Assembly: GCA_024516155.1 (NCBI GenBank)
Contig: JAJJXM010000012.1
Coordinates: forward strand, 620,001 to 684,000
Reading direction: 5' to 3'
Origin: Pyronema omphalodes
Taxonomy: Eukaryota > Ascomycota > Pezizomycetes > Pezizales > Pyronemataceae
Length of the DNA: 64,000 nucleotides
Shown: positions 1 to 9,509 of the stretch, in pieces
Layout of the letters: each line of letters starts with the position of its first letter
Numbering within the stretch: position 1 is the first letter of the stretch
Translations under genes and position numbers: made by a program
The notes under the pieces: model-generated
Databases searched by the model: none
Told to the model about the DNA's origin: nothing
Seen by the model: only the letters and a program-made list of their open reading frames with translations

Positions 1-129
1 CCAAATGACTACATAACAGCAATCTAACACAGCAACAAAAATCCTGTGACATCATAGAACGTTCAGCGCCGGTTGGATGAAGTCGCCTGGCGGACAAATG
101 GCGCAATTAGCGCGCGAGCGTCTAACGGC

Positions 130-879
130 TAGGGATGCACACGAGACGAGCGGCTCGAGACGAGAGTTCGAGCTTTAGTCTCGAGACCGACGAGACTAGA
201 TTTTCACGAGACGAGACGTCTCGAGACATTTTTTTCAAAAGCTCGAGATAAGCTCGAGACTTTTCGAGACATAGGAAATATATGTAAAATTTTGAAAAAA
301 AAATGACGAAATAAAAATATAAAATATGCATAATTCATGAGGATTTCAGATAGCAGCAGAAGCCATACTGCGAGCTAGCTGGCCGAGTGCTAAGGTTTTT
401 CTAATGTGAAAATTGTTATCCTAAAGAATGGGAATCGCTTGCTAGGCAAAACTACAACCGCAGTACTCCTCATCAAAAGTTGGAATGGACTCCCGGAGGT
501 TTAGGATTGGGAAATGGAAGAGCACAAAGAACATGAAAATCCAGAAAGGCAATACTCGGAGGAATTGTGATTTTTTTTGTACTCATTTTATTTCCCCAGT
601 TGCCTATTTTGATGACTAGGAAATAGGGGATGTCGAAGAGGAAGGGAATTGGAAAATGCAATATTCGGAGGAATTGTAGTTTCCTTTTTCAGTTCTTCTA
701 TTTGTTCTTTTGATTTTTTCCTGTTTTTTATTTTTTATTTTTTCTGTTTGGCAAAAAGTCTCGAGCGTCTCGCCGAGACGCTCGAGACGTCCCGAGACTT
801 ACGAGACCAAAATCCCACGAGACGAGACGTCTCGAGACCAAGCTCGGTCTCGTCTCGTCTCGTCTCGTGTGCATCCCTA
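130..879. mobile_element. Non-autonomous hAT-type MITE, 750 bp
   Basis: The ends are inverted repeats: TAGGGATGCACACGAGACGA at 130-149 and its reverse complement ending at 879. An 8-bp target duplication CTAACGGC is present at 122-129 and again at 880-887. The uninterrupted site (TCTAACGGCGGCTTTCT) occurs in other R1 copies, near 52062 directly and near 41515 and 37565 in reverse complement. This proves insertion into a pre-existing repeat. Subterminal regions are packed with GAGACG/CGTCTC motifs that can fold back on themselves. The interior, about 290-750, is AT-rich and has no transposase. An 8-bp duplication and this type of end are hallmarks of the hAT superfamily; family assignment is inference from these. 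Confidence 0.88.
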
Positions 880-1806
880 CTAACGGCGGCTTTCTCGACT
901 ACTGAGATACACGTACCATTTGCGAGACGCCATCCTTATGTAGCATCGGGGAGAGGGGATTGTGAAAAAAAAATGGGGGAACAAATCATGAATTTGAAAT
1001 TTATACACAACTCGGGAGTATTATGATTTGAAGATAACTGAATAAACAACGTCCATCGAGCGTTAATCAAATCATAAATCAGCCATTATTCCTGAGCCAT
1101 GACCTCATACTCCCAAGTTGTTAAATGGCCGCGTTCAAACCCCCGGTGACGCAACCCCGGCTAAACACCCGTCGCATGAATCGAATTGCCATAGAATCAA
1201 CATTTTTGACCCATGAGGTCATACTCCGAGGTTTAGAACGGGCCGCGTTTGAACCCTCTTTGAGCCAATCCACAGTCACACCCGCACACGCTACCATAGT
1301 CTCTCCAATCCCCTCTTTAAATTGACCTTCCTCACCACAACCTCCTACAGAATGCAATAACAATCATGCACTACCTATACGGATGAGATCAATGACTCTG
1401 GAGTCTACCCCTACTCCTCTAACAAGTCTCATGAGGCTTCAGGTATGTTATACCTGCATGGTATACCTTTTTCGATATGCAAAACCCTTACTGTATCCAG
1501 TACTATCTACCTCCCTCCCTTTCCCCGACATCTTCGGGGCTCATGTCCCAAAGGGACATCCTACTTAGGAAATATCCCCATGGGATGTATACCATCTGGG
1601 TATCGCCAAATAAAACTTCACGGCGATAACGAACGACAACTCCTGGAACCCGTCCCCGGAGGGGGTCGCATGCCACCAATCAGCAATGAAGATCGATTCC
1701 ACACAATATTAAGCTCTACCCTGATCCTACCTGATTCGGTCTGATGTCGGCAACTCGCCGACCTTAAGGTCCCCTCCTGACCTGAGAGCCGTCCAGCTGC
1801 CCGGGC

Positions 1807-2850
1807 TCCGAACCATATCCCCACCAGGTAGCCTCCCTCAGCCTTTCGAGGCTACCTGTTCGGACCCCCGGTCCTTCCTTGGGGCCTGACCCGCACTCCT
1901 TCGGCCCCCGGAATTTCGAACTACATGACGGAACTGCAGCCTTCTAGCAGAAAATCTCTAGCTGAGCCCTCTCAGCTGCTCGGGGTCCGAACCGAATCCC
2001 ACCAGGTAGCCTCTCTGGGCTTTTTGAGGCTACCTCCTCGGACCCCTGGGCGTCCCTCAGGCCCGACCCAGACTTTCTGGGTCTCCAGAATTTCCAATAA
2101 AACACTATCTGGACATCACAACCGCTTGGGGTCCGAACCAAACCCCCACCAGGTAGCCTCCCTCAGCCTTTCGAGGCTACCTGTTCGGACCCCCGGCCCT
2201 TCCTTGGGGCCTGACCCGCGCTCCTTCGGCCCCCGGAATTTCCAACTACATGACGGACCTGCAGCCTTCCAGCAGAAAATCTCCAGCTGAGCTCTCTCAG
2301 CTGCTCGGGGTCCGAACCGAATCCCACCAGGTAGCCTCTCTGGGCTTTTTGAGGCTACCTCCTCGGACCCCTGGGCGTCCCTCAGGCCCGACCCAGACTT
2401 TCTGGGTCTCCAGAATTTCCAATAAAACACTATCTGGACATCACAACCGCTTGGGGTCCGAACCAAACCCCCACCAGGTAGCCTCCCTCGGCTTTTTGAG
2501 GCTACCGGTTCGGACCCCTGGGCCCCCCATGAGGCCCGACCCAGGCCCTTTAGGCCTCCAGAATTTCCGCCTACACGCCTTATCACACAGTCTTTAATCC
2601 GATAAACACCAACTCAGCATTTCAGACACCGGGGATCTGAATCAAATCCACACCAGGTAGCCTCCCTCAGCTTTTTGAGGCTACCTGTTACCCCGGGCCT
2701 CCCTTGGGCCTCGCCCCGACCCTTGGGTCTCCGGATTTCCATCAATTCGAAAATTTCTCAGCTGGTCATCTCAGCTGCTCGGGATCTGAACCAACTCCAC
2801 ACCAGGTAGCCTCCCTCAACTTTCTGAGGCTACCTGTTCGGATCCCAGAG
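1807..2850. repeat. Palindrome array with 325-bp dimeric higher-order repeat (in R1 copy a)
   Basis: Seven imperfect palindromes occur in a row. Each begins with TCCGAA or TCTGAA, contains CAGGTAGCCTC, a short loop, GAGGCTACC, and closes with a TTCGGA-like arm. Start positions of the left arm are 1807, 1986, 2132, 2311, 2457, 2636 and 2785. The spacing alternates between about 179 and 146 bp, so every second unit repeats at 325 bp. Linkers alternate too; one type contains a small CAGCTGAG...CTCAGCTG palindrome. The same array is present in inverted orientation at about 39545-40620, and a more diverged version at 36290-37020. Confidence 0.85.
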
Positions 2851-3835
2851 CTTTCCAACGGTGGGTAAACTACTCACAATATCGAATTACCCATCTTCCC
2901 GGGTCAGAAGCCCCGTCAAACTCTCTGGGGCTTTTATTCCAGACACTCTCGGATTTCACGGATTCTTTCAGGGTGACCTTTAACCCGGAGCTCCTCTGGG
3001 CCTCACTACAGTCGACAGCCTTCGAACCCTATTCTACGAAAAGGCGTCTACTTAGGCTACCTTGGCTACCTTGAAACTCCCCGGCCCTCTTTCCAACTTA
3101 GGGCCCGGGAAAACTCGCATATGTCAAAAATCTCAACCTTCCACATCGGCTTGAGCTTCTTGGGTTACCTGGTCCAGCCATCTGCTCTGTGGCCATCTAG
3201 TCCTCCTCCCTCGGTAAATTCCAGGTCACCATGAGGAGAGTATTCCACACGACACGTCATTTGGGCCTTGGTGCGGGATATTGGGAAGTAAAACCGGATT
3301 GTAGCAAAAGAATATTTGTAAATTACAGTATAAATAAATGAAAAATAGAAATGTACAAACAAATAAACTCAAGTCACTTTTATCTCGTGCTCGTGATACC
3401 CTAAATAATCAATGTGAATGCATTGTATCGAACATAGTCCTTTGCTGTGGATGCTTCAAGCCTGAAGAATGCCGAACTGACCTGTCCCCAAATTCATCGT
3501 TTTCCCGATCTTGACTACGGACCGCTTGGCATGGTAAAGTGAAGTGTTGTTTGTGCTTGATATAACTCAATCCCCATTCCAAAAGACGTTTAACGCAATA
3601 CAAACCAATCTGACTTCAAGATAAATAAGCTATGTATCACAGGATAGATAAACGCATCTCCCGAGTGATACGTTATGACTAACCCTCTGTCATTTAAAAC
3701 CGATAGATCTTAATGACGTAAGAAACCACCAAGTGTCTCCATTGAAGACCCTTCATAGGTAGCTAGTCCTTAAGAAGTACATTATATTTTTCAAATTCAT
3801 CCGGGACGCATCGTTATGAAATTGAACAACGTGTA

Positions 3836-5483
3836 GCCCTATGGTACAAGAAAACGAGTGAGAGTGGTTTAGTTCAAACACCTTCGTGGTTTAGCTAAAC
3901 ACCGAAAGTGTTTAGTTAAACACCCTAAACACCAAAGTTGTTTGGTCTGATTTAAGGTGTTTAGCTAAACCACCCATCGTTGTTTAAAGGTGTTTAGTTA
4001 AACACCCCTAAACACCGAAGTTGTTTAGTGTGATTTACGGTGTTTAGCTAAACCACCCAGCGTTGTTTAGTTAAACAACTACCTTGATTTTTTTTTTTTG
4101 AGGGGTTTATTTAAACACCCTAGGGGTGTTTAAATAAACACCTTCTTTTTCGCTTATTCTTCGGTGTTTATTTAAACATCCTAGGGGTGTTTAAGGATGT
4201 TTAAATAAACACCTTCTTTAGTGCTTATTTTTCGGTGTTTAGATAAACACCCTAGGGGTGTTTAAGGATGTTTAAATAAACACCTTCTTTTTTACATATT
4301 CTTTGGGGTTTATTTAAACACCCTAGGGGTGTTTAAATAAACACCTTCTTCTTCGCCTATTCTTCGGGGTTTATTTGAACTATCCTCTGACGTTTAAATA
4401 AACATCTACAGTCCACTTCCTAGGGATGGCGTTTCCATGGTTCATATAAATCACCCTGCAGTGTTCTACTGAACATTCAGTTTTAACCTGTAGAGCTGTG
4501 TTCTGTTTTTGTTTGTTGATGGAAGTGGATATTGCCTTAGTGCGCATCCCTTCCTTATGTTCTGTTCGTTCTGCCGTTGTTGTTCCTCGTTCTTCATCCA
4601 TTTCATTCACTTGTTTCTCCACCTCCATCTTTCCGTCTTGTTTGACTGTAAGTTTTTCCTCATGTCAAATGTTTGTCCCTCTACAGAATTTGCTAGTTCA
4701 TACACCATACGCCACCGGAGGGACAAAAGGGAGAGAGGGGTGGGGGGGGATATGAACTTCTAGATACTCGCTGAGTCAAGTACTGCAAACCAACCCCACA
4801 AATATCTACAATGCTAACCACACAAACAGGATGCTCAGAAAACCTCAGTCTATTTATTGAAGCGATCCATGATTCCAGCATATGTAAGGGTCAATTAAAA
4901 CAGGCACAAAGCGAATGGTACAACACAGAGAGGAGGAGCAGGAGTAGGAGGGGTGAGGAGGGAGGTGGGAGGTTCCTGTATGTATAGATAGAGGACCTGG
5001 CAATAGCTAGAGACATGTTATATAATGAGCGAGTGGTTTAGTAATTAATTTAAAACATTTAAAAAATATCTGAGGTGCTTGATCAAACCACTATTGTGCA
5101 AGGCGTTTAAATCGGTGTTTAAAGGTGTTTAGTAGGTGTTTAAATCGGTGTTTAAAGGTGTTTAAAGGTGTTTAAAGGTGTTTAAATCGGTGTTTAAAGG
5201 TGTTTAGTAGGTGTTTAGATCGGTGTTTAAAGGTGTTTAAAGGTGTTTAAATCGGTGTTTAAATCGTTGTTTAAAGGTGTTTAGTAGGTGTTTAAAGGTG
5301 TTTAGTAGGTGTTTAAAGAGGTGTTTAGTAGGTGTTTAAAGAGGTGTTTAGTAGGTGTTTAAAGGTGTTTAGTAGGTGTTTAAAGAGGTGTTTAGTAAAT
5401 GAATTTTGCGGGTGTTTGAATTAAACACCTTTTGTGGTTTAAAGTGTGGTTTGATTAAACACCTTTTTTTTGTACCACAGGGG
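3836..5483. mobile_element. Putative TIR element with TA target, rich in GGTGTTTA repeats
   Basis: The left end reads GCCCTATGGTACAAGAAAA at 3836. The reverse complement of the right end, from 5483 inward, reads CCCCTGTGGTACAAAAAAAA. The pair matches over about 20 bp with few differences. Both ends are bordered by TA (3834-3835 and 5484-5485), as expected for a TA-duplicating element of the Tc1/mariner type. The inside has two dense clusters of short repeats: palindromic GGTGTTTAAATAAACACC-type units at about 3890-4400, and head-to-tail GGTGTTTA units at about 5100-5400. No transposase frame is visible, so it would be non-autonomous. The class rests on the short TIR and TA only. Confidence 0.5.
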
Positions 5484-6209
5484 TAGTCAGCACCTAGACA
5501 ATCGCGGCAAAGGAAAAATGAAGCGGACGCCAGCCCCTTGCATCACAACTTATCGCTGGTTGTCTTAAACCGTTATATTCTTGTCGAATGTATCCCCATT
5601 AGAAACTTCCAGAATTTTTTAATCATCATCATCACCATAATCCAATTCTTTTATCGTAGCCTGAATAGCCTTGCGCAATTTCTTTCATTTCAAATTCGTC
5701 ATCTGGATTCGAAACAATTTTATCATGCGCGTGTATGTAGACCGTATTCCAGAAATTGAAATGAGATGTGAATCCTGAAGTTATTATTCATTGATTATTT
5801 ATTCAATTATACGCTGATTGAGGCCTAAGCGCATGCAGGACAAAAGAAATACCTAAATTCCGTCCTCGTGGTCTAAGCAACCTGATGAGACCCCCAAATC
5901 ATCGTGACGTGACATCTTTGCTGAGTATTCTGGGATTATGATATAGTACTCATAAGTTTTCTAGCCATGCTGATTCATTCTTTCGAGGACCTTTTTAATT
6001 CAAGCCCTACATTAGAATTTCATTTCAATCATAGCCTCAGTCTAGTGGTAATGTTTTAACGGTACAGAAACCAGAATGTCATGCTAACAGTATCCTTACT
6101 TCAAATAAAAATACACTAAAACCATCAATTTTAACAAAAAAATCTAAAAAGGGTATAATACAAAAGCGGAGAAAGTCTGAATCGCGCATGAAGAAAACAA
6201 GTACCAAGC
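5484..6209. other. Intergenic, no feature recognised
   Basis: AT-rich spacer between the TIR element and the 3' end of the reverse-transcriptase-like gene. The only frames are short and have no recognisable content. Confidence 0.6.
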
Positions 6210-7817
6210 CTAACCAATATATCCCGTGGTCGACGTCGACCTCATCTCAACCTTCCGCCGCACCTTTCTCCCCAGAATTGGATACCATCCAAAATAGCGG
6301 ATCATATCTGGACCATACATTGCCAATACCCGCTCCCAGTATGGATCCAGTCGTGGCAGTTTATCTTCCGGCAGATTTTCGCCTGACTGCATCGCCTCGC
6401 AAAGCCTTTCATAACTCACCCGATCCTCTGGAGTCCACTTAGGATAAGACAAGGTTGTATCCACCTTTAACAATTCCTCGTAAGTATCCACCAGTTTTTT
6501 CGTTCCACGTCCGTGTGCGAGGAGGATGTATTCCCGAAACGACATAAAAGACTCATCCTGAACACCTCTCGGCCGTTTGACATTTCCTTGTCGCTCTACT
6601 TCCCAGGTATGCTTTGCAGTAACGTACATTCCCTTTTCCCTTTTGACTAATTCCCCCAGGGAGTGAGCTGGATTCCGTTCAAATTCGTGTCTACTGGCGA
6701 TGTCGTTGAGTGCAATAAAGGGATTGTAGATATGGAGACCGCCGAGACGACTTGGCCAGTAATACCAGCCAATAGGGATATCGTCCGTTCTGACACCAAA
6801 TTTCTCCTGGATCTGGGCAGCAAGATATGATGTTACGGATCCGTCATGTTCAGGGAAGAGCTCGCTGTGAAATCCTCGTAGTGTCGTCTTGACCGATTTG
6901 AGATGTTGCTCTCCAAAGCATTTCGATGGAAACGTAAGGTTGCTGACGAGAGCCTTCATGTGTCTGTTGTATGTTGGAATCCAGGAAAATATTTCCTTGC
7001 GGCTTTCGAGATCTTTGCTAACTTTTGTAATGTAATCGTTTACCATGGACTGGTCGATAGATACGTGACCGGATGGTCTCAATTCCAAATACTTGCAACG
7101 GATCGGATTCGACGGGATTCGAGGGTCGAGAGTGCCATTGACACACATTGCCGCGCTTTCCTCGATTTCGAGCCCTGTAAGGTCTGCAAACTTCAAGACT
7201 GAGTCTCGTACTCGGACACACTTCTCCGCATCATGATCCCAAAACCATATACTATTTTCTGATCTGTAGAGGAAAGTTCTGGTGTTTTTGTACACTTGGT
7301 AATCCATGCAGAAAAGAACAGCTTCGCTCAAGACAGTGGTGACGACTCCTGGGGCAAGCAATCCGTTCCTACAAGTGTGTATTCTGGCCCCCGTACCATC
7401 TCCCGCAAACCTAATTGTCATCTCCATATATTGTTGAAAAAAGGAGAGCCACTTTTGTGGTACACCGATATATTCAAGAGTGGCAAGGATCGCCCCGAAC
7501 GATAAGGTTTGTGGGCTGCTTTTTACGCCGAATCGAAGGATCGTTTGCTGCCGGTCGACCGCAAGGTTCAAGTACGAGTCAGTAAGTGCCACACGCATAA
7601 TCGACTCCTCTCCGTCATCCCGTCTGGTCGCAGGCTCAGCAGCGGCTCGAAGGTGCTGTAGAAGCACTTCTTTCTCTTGCCATTTACACCGAGTGCTATG
7701 TATTGTATGAGGTTCGTCTCCCTCGGTTCCCTCGGTTTTGGACTCTCCAATGAAGTACTCGTATCGCCTAGCTTGCGTTTTAGATATGCGTATCGATAGT
7801 GTCTGAAAGAGCGTCAT
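6210..7817 (-). CDS. Degenerate rvt-type reverse transcriptase-like protein, 535 aa
   Basis: Uninterrupted 535-codon frame. From about residue 100 it resembles the palm and thumb of the fungal rvt genes, the single-copy cellular reverse-transcriptase relatives. The resembling stretches are IGVPQKWLSFF, LSEAVLFCMDY, the block around SIWFWDHDAEKC, FADLTGLEIEES, and the C-terminal DGSVTSYL, FGVRTDDIP and RLGGLHIYNPFIAL. In that family, as I remember it, a catalytic Asp pair stands just before the WFW tract. Here the residues are Glu187-Asn188-Ser189, and the motif-A aspartate also seems absent (LRFGVKSS). The amino-terminal half of a typical rvt protein is missing; only the opening MTLFQTL looks native. 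The start codon lies just 95 bp from the stop of the upstream gene on the same strand. Either a domesticated inactive derivative or a decaying copy; the open frame argues for some constraint. Confidence 0.65.
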   Translation of the reverse strand: MTLFQTLSIRISKTQARRYEYFIGESKTEGTEGDEPHTIHSTRCKWQEKEVLLQHLRAAAEPATRRDDGEESIMRVALTDSYLNLAVDRQQTILRFGVKSSPQTLSFGAILATLEYIGVPQKWLSFFQQYMEMTIRFAGDGTGARIHTCRNGLLAPGVVTTVLSEAVLFCMDYQVYKNTRTFLYRSENSIWFWDHDAEKCVRVRDSVLKFADLTGLEIEESAAMCVNGTLDPRIPSNPIRCKYLELRPSGHVSIDQSMVNDYITKVSKDLESRKEIFSWIPTYNRHMKALVSNLTFPSKCFGEQHLKSVKTTLRGFHSELFPEHDGSVTSYLAAQIQEKFGVRTDDIPIGWYYWPSRLGGLHIYNPFIALNDIASRHEFERNPAHSLGELVKREKGMYVTAKHTWEVERQGNVKRPRGVQDESFMSFREYILLAHGRGTKKLVDTYEELLKVDTTLSYPKWTPEDRVSYERLCEAMQSGENLPEDKLPRLDPYWERVLAMYGPDMIRYFGWYPILGRKVRRKVEMRSTSTTGYIG

Positions 7818-7911
7818 AAACGCATGGTGCAGGATGTCGGCCCATATCAGTCCTACGCATTGTAAAAGTATCTATTAGCTGCTTAGTAGAAGCGTTGATA
7901 TTCTAGGACGA

Positions 7912-9042
7912 TCAACTGACAGCTGTATCGAGGTCTAATTTGAGATCTAATCGAAATTTGCCATTGGATTGCAGCTTCACTTTAGAAACGTTCGGCCAAG
8001 TCCAAATATTGATCTTGTTGAAATTCCTCCGGATGTTGAAAATCATTTTCTCGCGTATTTCTGGCACTGTCTCATATTCTCTCAACTTCTCGTCCATAGA
8101 ATTTCGGGCTTCTGAAGAAAGGTTATCCGAATCGCGTAGTGAGTACAGTGCATCCTTGATTACGACTGGCAGAATCTCTTGAAATTGTCCACATTTTACT
8201 TCAATCGACTGGCGTATTTGTTCCATCGTTTTCGTCTCAAGATTAGTGCTAAACAGAGTATCGAGATAAGATTTTATTTCCTCTGGGTTCAGAGGTTTAC
8301 GATTCAAATATGATTCTGTAAACCTGGCTCGTTCCTTTTGGGGATCGGTATCTGAAGCGTCTGTTATTTTGGCAGCTCGCCTAACCTTTGGAAGGCCCAC
8401 TTGTGCGTTTTCTACTTCAAATACTTCCTCCACAATGCCCTTGAATAATTTTTCGATCTTATAATTCTTTTTTTTCGCCAATCTGCCTCCATCTGCCATA
8501 ACAAAAGTGCCTGCTGCTTCACTGGTGTTAAGGTCCGTGGAATCCACCGATGAGTTTTTGCTCGGATAGGATTCCTGAATAAGTTGCTGGAAAACATCCG
8601 CTGCACCAGTCTTTTGCTTCGGTGTATCGTGATGCGGCGGCTTCTGGAATGTTGACTGTCTGGTGTTGGCGGTGCCCCATGCCTCTTTAGATGCCTTTTT
8701 CGGGGTGGCTGGGGGCCTGTAAAATACAGCTTCGGGGCGCTTTCCGGCGCCTGCTTTCTCATTTGATGAACCTTGTGAGCTCCTGTGAGCACCCAGAAGC
8801 TTGTAGAATGCGGTTTCGGCGGACTCTTCGGTGCTCGTTGTCTCCTTAGATGCACCTGTGGTATTCTCAGGGGATTCCCATGCCTCGCTGTCTTGGATGG
8901 AGTTTCTGTCGTCGGGGGACTCGGCCTTTTCGGATCGCGGTGGGCGTTTCAGCCGTGAAGGTGAGGCGGTATGGGACGCGCATCGTACTGGTGATCGAAG
9001 CACCGCTAGAGGCAAATTCCTCCCCGTCCCAATGCGTATCAT
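7912..9042 (-). CDS. Putative mitochondrial protein of unknown function, 376 aa
   Basis: Single-exon frame of 376 aa. The first about 35 residues are rich in Arg, Ser and Ala, lack acids (start MIRIGTGRNLPLAVLRSPVR) and look like a mitochondrial presequence. Residues about 40-170 are low-complexity and polar, probably disordered. The last about 190 residues are a charged, likely helical domain ending in a strand-like segment (KINIWTWPNVSKVKL...FRLDLKLDL). I do not recognise the family. The ATG at 9042 is the first in the frame and gives the presequence, which supports it as the start. The stop at 7912 is 95 bp before the start of the reverse-transcriptase-like frame on the same strand. Confidence 0.65.
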   Translation of the reverse strand: MIRIGTGRNLPLAVLRSPVRCASHTASPSRLKRPPRSEKAESPDDRNSIQDSEAWESPENTTGASKETTSTEESAETAFYKLLGAHRSSQGSSNEKAGAGKRPEAVFYRPPATPKKASKEAWGTANTRQSTFQKPPHHDTPKQKTGAADVFQQLIQESYPSKNSSVDSTDLNTSEAAGTFVMADGGRLAKKKNYKIEKLFKGIVEEVFEVENAQVGLPKVRRAAKITDASDTDPQKERARFTESYLNRKPLNPEEIKSYLDTLFSTNLETKTMEQIRQSIEVKCGQFQEILPVVIKDALYSLRDSDNLSSEARNSMDEKLREYETVPEIREKMIFNIRRNFNKINIWTWPNVSKVKLQSNGKFRLDLKLDLDTAVS

Positions 9043-9509
9043 GGCGAACGGTTGTAGCCTTAGCTATCGCCAGATGCAGAGATCGGCCTTTGGCAGCTTA
9101 GGGGGAAAACGGTTGGTACCAGTCGTCTGGAAGAGCTTGCGCGCTGCGTTATCGTTATGATGCGAGGTGGGGCGAAACGCAACTCTTGTGTCGCCAAACC
9201 GTTAACCCCGCCATGCATCTCGTATAACTAAACCCGTATGTTTGAAATACTTAACATACTTCAAATGGTATGGCATGAATATTTTTGAGATATTTTTACT
9301 ACTACACTCGAATAATCTAATATCTTTGATACATATCCAATTTCAATTATTTGTTGTGAGGCTCATAATTAAGGTTGATTTTAAGGTTTGGCGCCAATTA
9401 GTGCGTCGCGCCTCGACACGCCCCTCCCTCCCCCCACATCCTCCCTTCCCTTCTCTCTCCCATCCACGCACCACTCAAACCCAGATACAATCCACACATC
9501 ATATGCACT
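9043..9509. other. Spacer between a gene start and a gene end
   Basis: Holds the upstream region of the putative mitochondrial gene (right next to 9042) and the 3' flank of the GMC oxidoreductase, which runs on the same strand and ends at 9510. A C/T-rich stretch lies at about 9420-9480. No defined element was recognised. Confidence 0.5.

Larger units (their letters stand above)
1..3628 (-). repeat. Dispersed repeat R1, copy a (truncated by left edge)
   Basis: The reverse complement of this stretch reappears at about 38779-41660 with high identity, including runs of near-identical sequence. Position 1 corresponds to about 41660, so this copy continues beyond the left edge. The shared boundary on the other side lies near 3628, where the similarity to the sequence around 38780 stops. 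Order here: a segment ending at TCTAACGGC (interrupted by a MITE), a duplicated block around the motif GAGTATGACCTCATGG (near 1099 and 1209), a unique block, then the palindrome array at 1807-2850, then about 780 bp of unique-looking sequence. No long coding frame or transposase resemblance was found, so the class of the element is unknown. Confidence 0.85.

Noticed and set aside
1087..1260. Possible tRNA-derived SINE (GTTCAAACC near the duplicated GAGTATGACCTCATGG block)
   Set aside because: GTTCAAACC resembles a Pol III B box, but no A box at a proper distance and no cloverleaf could be drawn.
2116..2586. 156-codon frame with internally repeated sequence inside the palindrome array
   Set aside because: Open only because of the GC-rich repeat; the equivalent frame is not kept at the same length in the other R1 copies and has no signal of a protein family.
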